In this document: piece by piece, positions 24,764-32,122 of the stretch
How positions within the stretch are numbered: the stretch's first letter is position 1
Layout: every line of letters starts with the position of its first letter
From: Halodesulfovibrio aestuarii
GTDB taxonomy: Bacteria; Desulfobacterota; Desulfovibrionia; Desulfovibrionales; Desulfovibrionaceae
NCBI RefSeq assembly: GCF_050571805.1
Contig: NZ_CP192219.1
Direction: 5' to 3' (one strand)
Length of the DNA stretch: 64,000 nucleotides
Made by a program: the position numbers and the translations under genes
The notes under the pieces: generated by a model
Told to the model about the DNA's origin: nothing
What the model saw: the letters and a program-made list of their open reading frames with translations, nothing else
Databases searched by the model: none

Positions 24764-25819
24764 ATGTCTGAAGATCGTTCAAGAGCGTATACCGAAGCAG
24801 GTGTTGATATTAATGCAGGAAACGCCCTTGTTGATAGAATTAAGCACGTTGTAGCCGATACCCATACGAAAGGTGTACTTTCTGATATTGGTGGCTTCGG
24901 TGGCTTATTCAAACCGGATCTGTCGGGTATGGAAGAGCCTGTGCTCGTGTCCGGAACCGATGGTGTTGGAACTAAGCTCAAGCTGGCCTTCATGTTCGAC
25001 AAACATGATACAGTAGGTATCGACCTCGTTGCCATGAGCGTTAATGATATTCTGGTTCAGGGTGCAAAGCCACTCTTTTTCCTTGATTATTTCGCCACAG
25101 GTAAGCTTGATGTAGATAAAGCCGAGCAGGTGGTTGCCGGAGTGGCTGCGGGGTGCCGTATGTCCAAGATGGCTCTGCTGGGCGGAGAAACAGCTGAAAT
25201 GGCTGATATGTATGAAGAAGGTGAGTACGACCTTGCCGGATTCTGTGTTGGCATGGTGGATAATGCCAATATCGTAGATGGGTCTGATATTCGTGTAGGT
25301 GATGCGATTATCGGTCTTGGTTCTACTGGTATCCATTCAAATGGATACACTCTCGTACGTAAACTTTTTGAAGAAAGCGGGCTCTCCGGTGATGATATCA
25401 TGCCGGGTACAGACAAAAAAATGTCTGATGTGTTGCTTGAACCTACCGCCATTTATACAGAAATAGTAGGCGTGCTTATGCGAGATTTTAATCTCAAAGG
25501 CATGGTGCATGTGACCGGCGGTGGCTTCTACGACAATATCCCTCGCGTGCTTCATTCTTCCGTGCGCGCTTCTATCTCCTTTGGCTCATGGGATGTGCTT
25601 CCAGTATTTAACTGGTTGAAAGAGCAGGGTGATTTGAGCTGGCCGGAAATGCTGCAGATTTTTAACTGTGGTATCGGATATGCGATTATTGTGAACGCTG
25701 ACGATAAGGACGATGTTATGTCCCGTCTCGAAGCAATGAATCAGGATGCATGGGTTATCGGCAGCATTGAAAAGCGCGATGACCAGGAAGTTGAACAGGT
25801 TGATGTGGTTTTTTCATAA
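24764..25819 (+). CDS. purM: Phosphoribosylformylglycinamidine cyclo-ligase
   Basis: Fifth step of purine synthesis: ATP-dependent ring closure of FGAM to AIR in the cytosol. 351 residues. Family hallmarks are YTEAGVDINAGNALVDRIK, VSGTDGVGTKLKLAF, DLVAMSVNDILVQGAKPLFFLDYFATG, LLGGETAEMADMY, GLGSTGIHSNGYTLVRKLF and VHVTGGGFYDNIPRVL. Start ATG 24764 has AGGAG upstream; an upstream in-frame start at 24710 adds 18 residues that do not belong to the family. A palindrome ATACTAGTAT lies at 24741. Confidence 0.97.
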   Translation: MSEDRSRAYTEAGVDINAGNALVDRIKHVVADTHTKGVLSDIGGFGGLFKPDLSGMEEPVLVSGTDGVGTKLKLAFMFDKHDTVGIDLVAMSVNDILVQGAKPLFFLDYFATGKLDVDKAEQVVAGVAAGCRMSKMALLGGETAEMADMYEEGEYDLAGFCVGMVDNANIVDGSDIRVGDAIIGLGSTGIHSNGYTLVRKLFEESGLSGDDIMPGTDKKMSDVLLEPTAIYTEIVGVLMRDFNLKGMVHVTGGGFYDNIPRVLHSSVRASISFGSWDVLPVFNWLKEQGDLSWPEMLQIFNCGIGYAIIVNADDKDDVMSRLEAMNQDAWVIGSIEKRDDQEVEQVDVVFS

Positions 25820-25847
25820 CCCGTTTGAAATTTCCAGTTTTTGCAAT

Positions 25848-25882
25848 AAAGGCCGGACTCCGTTTGGGTGTCCGGCCTTTTT
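25848..25882 (+). terminator. Terminator after purM
   Basis: GGCCGGAC paired with GTCCGGCC, followed by five T, preceded by an A-run. Confidence 0.9.
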
Positions 25883-25965
25883 CGTATATATAAAACTCTG
25901 GTGTTTTGCAGCATGATACAGTACCTTTGGACAACTGAAATTGTAAGGCATACAGTAGATTTAAT

Positions 25966-26895
25966 ATGATGAAACAAAAATTAGTACTCGTTGGTATAGC
26001 GTTGGCAACTGTGCTTATGTTCAGTTCGCTTGTTCAGGCTCGCGTTGCTCAATCTGTCTGGTATGAATCAGTACCTGAAGGTGCTGAGGCAGGCGCGTAC
26101 GCAGTTCGTTCCCGTTCTGCTGCGTTACAGGCTGCATTTATAAATGCTGTGTTTGATGAATCGCTGGAAGTTATTGGCTATCCTATTACGGATGTACGTA
26201 AAGAAGAACTGCGTCAGTTCCTGTCTCCAAAAGCAAAAACATATGTTTTGAGCTATCGGGAGTTAGGTTCTACTCATATGGCGGATGGATATGGACAGGA
26301 AATGTCTGTTGAAGTTTCTGTAAACCGTTCTTCATTAACATCTCTCATAAAGCGTCTTGGATTTTTTAAAACCAGAACCGCTCCTGTTGTGTACAATCCC
26401 CAATACTCAGGTGTGCAGAGTGAGACATGGGAAAAGTTAGGCCGCCTTCACCAGCTGTACGGCTTGCGTCCTGATTATAATTCCTCACTCATTCTTGTAA
26501 TGAATACGGTTGGAGATCATTGGGAATTGTCGTTGCAGGGTGCGGGTGCTCCTATTACTGCTCAATCTAAGAGTTTAGATGCGGCTTGGCATACTGTGTG
26601 GGGAAAATATTTTTCACAAAGTGCAAGCCCGCAGCCCATAGGAAATTCTCGACAAGGCGTGTTGCAGGTTCGAGGCTGGTTATTCCCAGACGGGGTAGAA
26701 GCTTTCGATCGGGTATTACGAGGTTGGGTAGGCTCTGCGTCAGGCGCACGACTGGAAGCGGTAGTGATTCAGTCTGACTCTGTGGCGGCTCGTTGGGTTG
26801 TAACGTCAAAAAATATCGATCTGGTTCTTTCCAAATTATCTGAATATGTTAACGGACGCGGGCTGACATACGATTTTCAGCCAGCAGCCGAGTAG
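25966..26895 (+). CDS. Exported protein of unknown function, possibly DUF2066-like
   Basis: A 309-residue protein with a signal peptide (basic start, LVLVGIALATVLMFSSLVQA, cleavage likely after VQA). The mature part begins with VWYESVPEGAEAGAYAVRSRSAALQAAFINAVFDESLEV and later has QEMSVEVSVNRSSLTSLIKRLGFF. This recalls periplasmic DUF2066 proteins, but I am not certain. No membrane anchor is seen at the C-terminus. It stands alone with its own terminator. Confidence 0.7.
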   Translation: MMKQKLVLVGIALATVLMFSSLVQARVAQSVWYESVPEGAEAGAYAVRSRSAALQAAFINAVFDESLEVIGYPITDVRKEELRQFLSPKAKTYVLSYRELGSTHMADGYGQEMSVEVSVNRSSLTSLIKRLGFFKTRTAPVVYNPQYSGVQSETWEKLGRLHQLYGLRPDYNSSLILVMNTVGDHWELSLQGAGAPITAQSKSLDAAWHTVWGKYFSQSASPQPIGNSRQGVLQVRGWLFPDGVEAFDRVLRGWVGSASGARLEAVVIQSDSVAARWVVTSKNIDLVLSKLSEYVNGRGLTYDFQPAAE

Positions 26896-26910
26896 GCTCT
26901 TATGAAATAC

Positions 26911-26946
26911 AAAAATCCCGAAGTACTGAGTACCTCGGGATTTTTT
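26911..26946 (+). terminator. Bidirectional terminator between the exported protein gene and tatA
   Basis: AAATCCCGA with TCGGGATTT around an inner GTAC/GTAC stem, A-run on one side and T-run on the other. It can serve both convergent genes. Confidence 0.85.
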
Positions 26947-26964
26947 GTAAGCTGAATAAGCTTG

Positions 26965-27153
26965 CTATTCTTCGTCTTTTTTCTTTTCGGAAGTTGGAGT
27001 GACATCAATTTCATCAGGCTCTGTAGTAGCCTTTTTGAAATTTTTAATGGCACGGCCAAGTCCTCCGCCGATTTCTGGAAGCTTGTTGGCTCCGAAAACG
27101 AGCAGAACAAGGACGAGAATAACTAATAATTCTGGAATACCGATACCGAACAT
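26965..27153 (-). CDS. tatA: Twin-arginine translocase subunit TatA
   Basis: Pore-forming subunit of the Tat export system. 62 residues. One N-terminal membrane helix (GIPELLVILVLVLLVFGANKLPEIGGGLGRAIKNFKK) is followed by the FG-A-KLPE hinge and amphipathic helix that define TatA/E, then an acidic/lysine tail. ATG 27153 with GGAGG upstream is the family start; a longer upstream frame is not. tatB and tatC are not adjacent. Confidence 0.93.
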   Translation of the reverse strand: MFGIGIPELLVILVLVLLVFGANKLPEIGGGLGRAIKNFKKATTEPDEIDVTPTSEKKKDEE

Positions 27154-27307
27154 AGTTCCCTCCATAGGATATGTTGCCGCTATACACACGGGGGGCAAAC
27201 AGGTCAAGGGGTTGTTCTTGTGTCGGCTCCCGTAATATGTCGATTAACAAACGGAAAAAAGGCAGTATTCTGTTTGTTAAGTTTATAAGAAAAGAGGAAG
27301 TTTTAAA

Positions 27308-28933
27308 ATGGAACGTATTGTCATTATCAGTTCAGGTCTTGCAGGTGCAAAGACCGCAGCGCGGATTAAAAGGCAGGCTCCGTCTGCTGAAGTAAATCTA
27401 CTTGTTCCTATTGAAGTTGAAGAAGGTTCCAAAGAGGGGATATTCGGAAAATGCAACCCAATGGCACATGTTTCTTCTGTTTTGCTTGATGCTAAACAGA
27501 TCAGTGTGCTTCCAATGGCCTCAATGGAGTTGGATTTCGAAAATAAAACTGTTCACGCTTCTTCTCCGCAAGGCTGTATTCCTATTCGCTATACAAAGTT
27601 GATTATGGAAATTGATGCGGCACCAAGATTGCCTCGCGCTATTCGTGGCGCACAGAATGTAATTCCTTGGCCGCTTGAGCAAGCGGGCCTTGTTGATGAA
27701 TGGCTGGAAAGTTACGATCCGAAGACAGCCGTTGTATATGGCGGTGCTCATGCTATGTCCCTTATTGATCCGCTTCTCAAAGCCGGAGTGTCTGTAACGT
27801 GGGCACGTTCAGAGTGTTCAGAGTTTGATCCGGAATTCTGGCATATCGTGAGCAACAAAGTTGAATCGGGTGCAGAAGGTAAGGTGCGTGTTGTTCCTAT
27901 GACAGAAACAGCTGTGATGCCCGAATTAAATGCAGAGGGCGATGTCCGAGCATTAGCTTGTGGTTCTGAAGTTGTTGAAGGGGACGTATTCTTCTGGGCA
28001 GATACCCCTCGTGCTGTCCATCCTATCGTTGCAGAGCAGGGTGTTGACCTTGATCCTTCCGGTTTTATCGCAGTCAACGAAGATTTTTCTTGCGGACTTG
28101 AAGATGTTTATCTCTTCGGTTCAGCCGTTGCTGCAAAACGTGCAGAAGTAACGGGCAAATCCAATGCTCCTTTTGAAGCAAGCTCTGTGGGGTCTCTTAT
28201 TACTCACGGACGGGTGTTAAGCTCTGTTGCTTTGGAACAGCCGGTAACATGGAACGGTAGTTGTGCCTCTTCCCGTTATCAGGCAGCAGATTGTGCTGCT
28301 TTCCGTACAGGACTTACCCAAAAAGAAGCTGTAGAAGCCGGATACGAACCTGAATTTGTAATCTTTAATGCTACTCCTGTTTTGGCTGGTATTAACGCTA
28401 AAGCTGTTGTTAAACTTGTATGTGACAAGGCAAGCGGCATTGTGCTCGGTGCACAGGCATGCGGTGCGCTTGATGCCGGATGGATTGATGGGGTAGCTGC
28501 TGGTACAGCGGTTGCTCTTGCCAGCAATATGACCGTACAGACATTGTCCTGTGTTGACATGGTCGCAGGTGGTATGATGTTGAATAAAGCTGCTTCAATG
28601 CTTTCAAACAAGCTTGAAGAGCGAATTTTCGGTATTACCCCTGATGAACTGATTGCTTCGCGTGAAGCGGGGGCAAAGTTCTTTGTCTTGGATCTGCGAG
28701 ACCAGATTGCATGGCGCGCCGGGCATATTGAAGACGCATACAATATTCCGTTCACTCAGCTTAAAAAGCGTTTGCAGGATGAAGTGCCGCGCTTTACTCC
28801 GTTGGTAATTGTAAGCCATGACTCAGATATTCCATACTCTATTGCCTGCTATCTTTATGGGCTCGGTGCAACAAGCCTTTACGTGCTTGATGGCGGAATG
28901 GAGTTGTGGCCGTACGACCTTGTTGTAGGTTAG
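27308..28933 (+). CDS. FAD/NAD(P)-linked oxidoreductase with non-catalytic rhodanese-like domain
   Basis: A 541-residue flavoprotein of the CoA-disulfide reductase/NADH oxidase group. It has an N-terminal dinucleotide fold (VIISSGLAGAKTAARIKR), a cysteine at about 49 (GKCNPM) near the usual redox position, a second nucleotide site (AVVYGGAHAMSLIDPLLKAGVSVTW) and the dimer domain (AVVKLVCDKASGIVLGAQACG). The last ~95 residues form a rhodanese fold (FVLDLRDQIAWRAGHIEDAYNIPF). Its active loop reads VSHDSDIP, with no catalytic cysteine. Substrate unknown. The next gene starts 2 bases after the stop. Confidence 0.82.
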   Translation: MERIVIISSGLAGAKTAARIKRQAPSAEVNLLVPIEVEEGSKEGIFGKCNPMAHVSSVLLDAKQISVLPMASMELDFENKTVHASSPQGCIPIRYTKLIMEIDAAPRLPRAIRGAQNVIPWPLEQAGLVDEWLESYDPKTAVVYGGAHAMSLIDPLLKAGVSVTWARSECSEFDPEFWHIVSNKVESGAEGKVRVVPMTETAVMPELNAEGDVRALACGSEVVEGDVFFWADTPRAVHPIVAEQGVDLDPSGFIAVNEDFSCGLEDVYLFGSAVAAKRAEVTGKSNAPFEASSVGSLITHGRVLSSVALEQPVTWNGSCASSRYQAADCAAFRTGLTQKEAVEAGYEPEFVIFNATPVLAGINAKAVVKLVCDKASGIVLGAQACGALDAGWIDGVAAGTAVALASNMTVQTLSCVDMVAGGMMLNKAASMLSNKLEERIFGITPDELIASREAGAKFFVLDLRDQIAWRAGHIEDAYNIPFTQLKKRLQDEVPRFTPLVIVSHDSDIPYSIACYLYGLGATSLYVLDGGMELWPYDLVVG

Positions 28934-28935
28934 TT

Positions 28936-29352
28936 ATGGTTGCTCAGGTTCAAAAACTACCAGGAGTTCATTGCGCTTTCTACCAGCAAGGACATTGTTT
29001 GTATGAAGAGCATGTAAACCCTGGGGATCACATTGAGTGGACTTGTTCAGAGATTACTCGTTTTATGCAGGAATACGACGAGTTCGTTGACCGTGCTGAT
29101 CGTTTTTCTTTGGATGATGATCGGGCTGCAAGGTTGTGGGAGTCGCATGAGGCAGAGTTGCCTCCGGCGGGTGCGCTGTGTTCAGCCTATTGTTCTGATA
29201 TGTGTAAGCAGTGCGCAGGTGGTGATAACCTTACTGACTGCTGTTACGAGTTGAACCTGATCTGTATATTGAAATTGCCTGTTTGTGCCGGCGTTTGTCG
29301 CCGGTACAAACATTCTCAAATCTCTGGAACAGCCTCTGGGTGTTCGCGATAA
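28936..29352 (+). CDS. Cysteine-rich small protein of unknown function
   Basis: 138 residues with about 15 cysteines. They fall in an N-terminal group (GVHCAFYQQGHCLYEEHVNPG, WTCSEI) and a C-terminal group (ALCSAYCSDMCKQCAGG, TDCCYELNLICILKLPVCAGVCRRY). This suggests metal or Fe-S binding. ATG 28936 follows the oxidoreductase by 2 bases, so the pair is probably one redox unit. I do not recognise the family. Confidence 0.7.
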   Translation: MVAQVQKLPGVHCAFYQQGHCLYEEHVNPGDHIEWTCSEITRFMQEYDEFVDRADRFSLDDDRAARLWESHEAELPPAGALCSAYCSDMCKQCAGGDNLTDCCYELNLICILKLPVCAGVCRRYKHSQISGTASGCSR

Positions 29353-29364
29353 TTAGGTGACTTA

Positions 29365-30225
29365 ATGAGCGCATCAGAATCGAAAAAAGTTACTCTCGTT
29401 ATGCCGGCAGTGCAGCCGCAGCATGTGACTACAGCATTACCGGAAGGAATTCAGTTCTGTTCTCCGGGGTTGCGAGAAGCCACAGGTACATTGTTTTTTG
29501 TATCGCCGGAGCTTCCGATGAACCCGGCAGAAGCTCGCGGGCAGTTGCATGACTTGCTTCAATATGGGCTTTCTTTTCATAGTGCCCGTGATATGTCCGG
29601 TGTGGTGCTTGCAGAACGGTTTGCAAAAAAGGAGACTCCTAAACCTCTTGCAGATGAATTTGCAGAGCTGGACTCCTTTGTAGCTACAGGTAAATTTGTA
29701 CCAGTAGAAAAAGATGAGCCTGTGGTTGATACAGGATTGCAGGTGCGTATCGCTGCGCAAAAGACCTTGTTGCTTGCATGGGACATGGAAAGCCGTGTTG
29801 CCGAACTTGCGGCTTTAAAAGATAAATTTACGACATCCAGCGCCAATATGGATGCCATTCTTGGTATCACAGATGAGGATGATCTGGAAGAACTCCCGGG
29901 GATTGAGCCAAAGCTGACCTTGCAGGGAGATGTGGAAGAGGATCTGGGAGTGCCTTGGCGCGCAGTTGCAGGTGCTATTATTGAATTTGCACCGGCCTGT
30001 GCTCGTTTTGTTGCGGTAAAGAAAGAACTTGTTGATGTGGTTGCCGATATTGGCAAGGACATTACACCAGACTCTGTAACCGTTGAAGAATATGGCTTCG
30101 TGCTCCCTCAGGAGCATGGCTGGAAGTTATATTCTGTCAAGGCATATGCGTTATTGGGACACACTCGTGCGCCGGAAGGTAGAGACAGCCTTAACCGTAC
30201 GTTAGAAATTTTTACAGTAGCGTAA
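29365..30225 (+). CDS. Conserved-looking protein of unknown function
   Basis: A 286-residue soluble protein: N-terminal FCSPGLREATGTLFFVSPELPMNPAEARGQLHDLLQYGL, a helical middle (VRIAAQKTLLLAWDMESRVAELAALKDKFTTSS), and a C-terminal stretch with VPWRAVAGAIIEFAPACARFVAVKKEL. No signal, membrane or catalytic motif is visible. It starts 12 bases after the cysteine-rich gene and completes a three-gene set with the flavoprotein. Confidence 0.7.
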   Translation: MSASESKKVTLVMPAVQPQHVTTALPEGIQFCSPGLREATGTLFFVSPELPMNPAEARGQLHDLLQYGLSFHSARDMSGVVLAERFAKKETPKPLADEFAELDSFVATGKFVPVEKDEPVVDTGLQVRIAAQKTLLLAWDMESRVAELAALKDKFTTSSANMDAILGITDEDDLEELPGIEPKLTLQGDVEEDLGVPWRAVAGAIIEFAPACARFVAVKKELVDVVADIGKDITPDSVTVEEYGFVLPQEHGWKLYSVKAYALLGHTRAPEGRDSLNRTLEIFTVA

Positions 30226-30446
30226 TAAGCTGATGACAGAACTACCCCCTGTTGCGCTCTTTTTAGGAGCATTATTGTGTAAGGCGCAGGACATTGCGTA
30301 TGATTGGCTGGCCTTTTTTGTAAAGCCAAATTAAAGTATGTAGCTAGCTTTGTTACGACTCTGATTTATAAATAGGTCGACTTCAACTTGCATTCAAAGG
30401 GTGTTGTCATCTGCTTGGAAATTACGAAAAAGCGGACATAGCGAGA

Positions 30447-31115
30447 ATGAATTTTACGCCAGAATTATTAGACGACATGTTTCCTAACGGGCTTGGTGGT
30501 CTTATATTCGATTGTGATGGAGTGATGTTTGACACACGCGCCTGTAATATTGGATACTATAATCAGGTACTTGATGTATTAGGCATGCCTCCGTTGACCA
30601 AAGAACAGGAAGATGTGGCGCATTATTCCTCTGTGATGGGGTTTTACGAAGCAATTGTGCCGAAAGAGAAACATCCTCTTATTCCAGCGGCACAGAAGCA
30701 AGTTAGTTATATCAAGACTGTATTGCCGCTTATGACACCGGAAACAGGGCTGTATGAGTTGTTGGAAACAGCTGTAGAGTTAGGTATCAAACTTGCGGTG
30801 TTTACAAACCGTTCTGACACGATGGAAATGGTGTTGGAACAGCATAATATGGATAGTTTTTTCTATCCTGTGATGACTGCAGCCAAGGTAGAATGCAAAC
30901 CGCATCCTGAGGGGGCACTTGAAATTATGAAAGTGTGGAACGAATCTTCAGATAGAGTTGTGTTTATTGGCGACAGTATTGTTGACGAAGAAGCGGCTAA
31001 ACGGGCTGGGATTTCCTTTTGGGCCTATAAAAACGCAACGTTACGAGGCATTCATATCGACGATTTTGCTACGGTTAAGCAGACTCTTGTTGATTGGTGT
31101 AACGGCTCCAGATAA
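30447..31115 (+). CDS. HAD-superfamily hydrolase, phosphoglycolate phosphatase-like
   Basis: A 222-residue HAD phosphatase. Motif I is LIFDCDGVMFDTRA with the paired aspartates, motif II is LAVFTNRSD, motif III has the lysine in AAKVECKPHPEG, and motif IV is VVFIGDSIVDEEAAKRAG. A helical cap lies between I and II. The layout fits phosphoglycolate/beta-phosphoglucomutase-like enzymes, but substrate cannot be told. It stands alone; the 221 bases before it hold no gene I trust. Confidence 0.88.
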   Translation: MNFTPELLDDMFPNGLGGLIFDCDGVMFDTRACNIGYYNQVLDVLGMPPLTKEQEDVAHYSSVMGFYEAIVPKEKHPLIPAAQKQVSYIKTVLPLMTPETGLYELLETAVELGIKLAVFTNRSDTMEMVLEQHNMDSFFYPVMTAAKVECKPHPEGALEIMKVWNESSDRVVFIGDSIVDEEAAKRAGISFWAYKNATLRGIHIDDFATVKQTLVDWCNGSR

Positions 31116-31252
31116 TAGAGTATTTACAAAAAAATAAAAAAAATTACCAATTTCGTAACTTTTTACTTGATAAGTAATCCGTCATAATGGTTAAGTAGAA
31201 CTTAGTGGAACTCCCCGAGATGATTTATCTCGGAAGTGTAACCGGAGGCTTA

Positions 31253-31558
31253 ATGGAGATTTTTGCCATGAATTTTGTAGTAGGGATTGCTGAAGTTCTA
31301 AACGCAATCTTAAGCATATATTTTTGGGTCGTTATTATTTCTGCACTTCTTTCATGGGTCAATCCTGATCCGTATAACCCGATTGTGCGCATACTAAGAA
31401 ATCTTACAGAACCGGCATTTTACCGCATTCGTAAGTGGTTGCCGTTTACGTATTTCAACGGGCTAGATCTATCTCCCGTTGTATTGCTGCTTGCAATTCA
31501 GTTTGCACAGATTTTTGTTATCCGTTCCATGTACCAACTTGCCGGAGCTATTCACTAG
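31253..31558 (+). CDS. YggT family membrane protein
   Basis: A 101-residue protein with two membrane segments: NAILSIYFWVVIISALLSWVNPDPYNPIVRILRNLTEPAFYRIRK, and LSPVVLLLAIQFAQIFVIRSMY. The SWVNPDPYNPIV..LTEP motif defines YggT, often near cell-division or pyrroline reductase genes and of unclear function. ATG 31253 with GGAGG upstream is preferred to earlier in-frame starts. Confidence 0.88.
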   Translation: MEIFAMNFVVGIAEVLNAILSIYFWVVIISALLSWVNPDPYNPIVRILRNLTEPAFYRIRKWLPFTYFNGLDLSPVVLLLAIQFAQIFVIRSMYQLAGAIH

Positions 31559-31562
31559 CCTG

Positions 31563-31626
31563 GCAGTCCCTGTCAGAGCTAACCATGCGCCTGACAGCGA
31601 CATGGTTGGAGACGAAAAGAGACTGC
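31563..31626 (+). ncRNA. Candidate structured RNA (pseudoknot) upstream of the ilv group
   Basis: Three perfect complementary pairs are interleaved: CTGTCAG 31570-31576 with CTGACAG 31591-31597, AACCATG 31581-31587 with CATGGTT 31601-31607, and an enclosing GCAGTC 31563-31568 with GACTGC 31621-31626. Together they form an H-type pseudoknot closed by an outer stem. It lies in the 333-base gap between yggT and the DUF465 gene. I do not recognise it as a known riboswitch class. Confidence 0.5.
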
Positions 31627-31741
31627 TTTAGCACCATTAAGGCGGCAGGACATAAAAACCTGATGAATATTCGCAGCAGGAGAGTTGGAAACAGTAGAAG
31701 AATTAACCTACAAAACCGATTAAGCACAAAAAAAGCTCAAT

Positions 31742-31808
31742 AGTAACGCTTGGGAATGCTGTTACGAGTGTCCTGGACACTCTGACAATATACATGAATC
31801 CCGTTACT
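31742..31808 (+). promoter_or_regulatory. Leader hairpins with alternative pairings before DUF465-ilvBNC
   Basis: GAGTGTC/GACACTC forms a tight hairpin (31766-31782). GTAAC near 31743 can pair either with GTTAC at 31761 or with CGTTAC at 31802, so two mutually exclusive folds are possible. No T-run is present, so control, if any, would be at translation or mRNA stability. Confidence 0.35.
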
Positions 31809-31891
31809 CGTGGATGTGACGGTCTTCAATCCCTATGGGTAGTTTTTAACCGATAAGACTGCCTATAACCTCCAAAAAAGGAGAAGCAATC

Positions 31892-32122
31892 ATGGAAGTA
31901 CGTGACGTAGAATTACTCGAGAAACACTTGCCCCATGATGAGAACCTCAAGGCGCTTTGGGATGAGCACATCTTATTTGAAAAGCGGTTAGACAAGCTAA
32001 AGAGCAAGCAAATCTTAACACCTCAGGAAAAAGTTTCCTTAAAAGAGCTTAAGAAGCAAAAATTAGACGGTAAGACTAAAATACAAATAATGCTTGATCG
32101 GTACAGGGAATTGGAGATGTAA
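31892..32122 (+). CDS. Small DUF465 (YdcH-like) protein
   Basis: 76 residues, all helical and highly charged: LLEKHLPHDENLKALWDEHILFEKRLDKLKSK and LSLKELKKQKLDGKTKIQIML-like helices. The HxxLKxLxxEHxxFEKRLDKLxxK pattern and a second KKQKLDGKxxI helix are the DUF465 signature. AGGAG precedes the ATG. It ends one base before the ilvB ATG, so it is the first gene of the ilv set. Function unknown. Confidence 0.85.
   Translation: MEVRDVELLEKHLPHDENLKALWDEHILFEKRLDKLKSKQILTPQEKVSLKELKKQKLDGKTKIQIMLDRYRELEM

Noticed and set aside
31435..31743. 102-codon frame overlapping yggT and its downstream gap
   Set aside because: It is read in another frame of yggT, and its tail is basic and without family features; the region is better explained by RNA structure.
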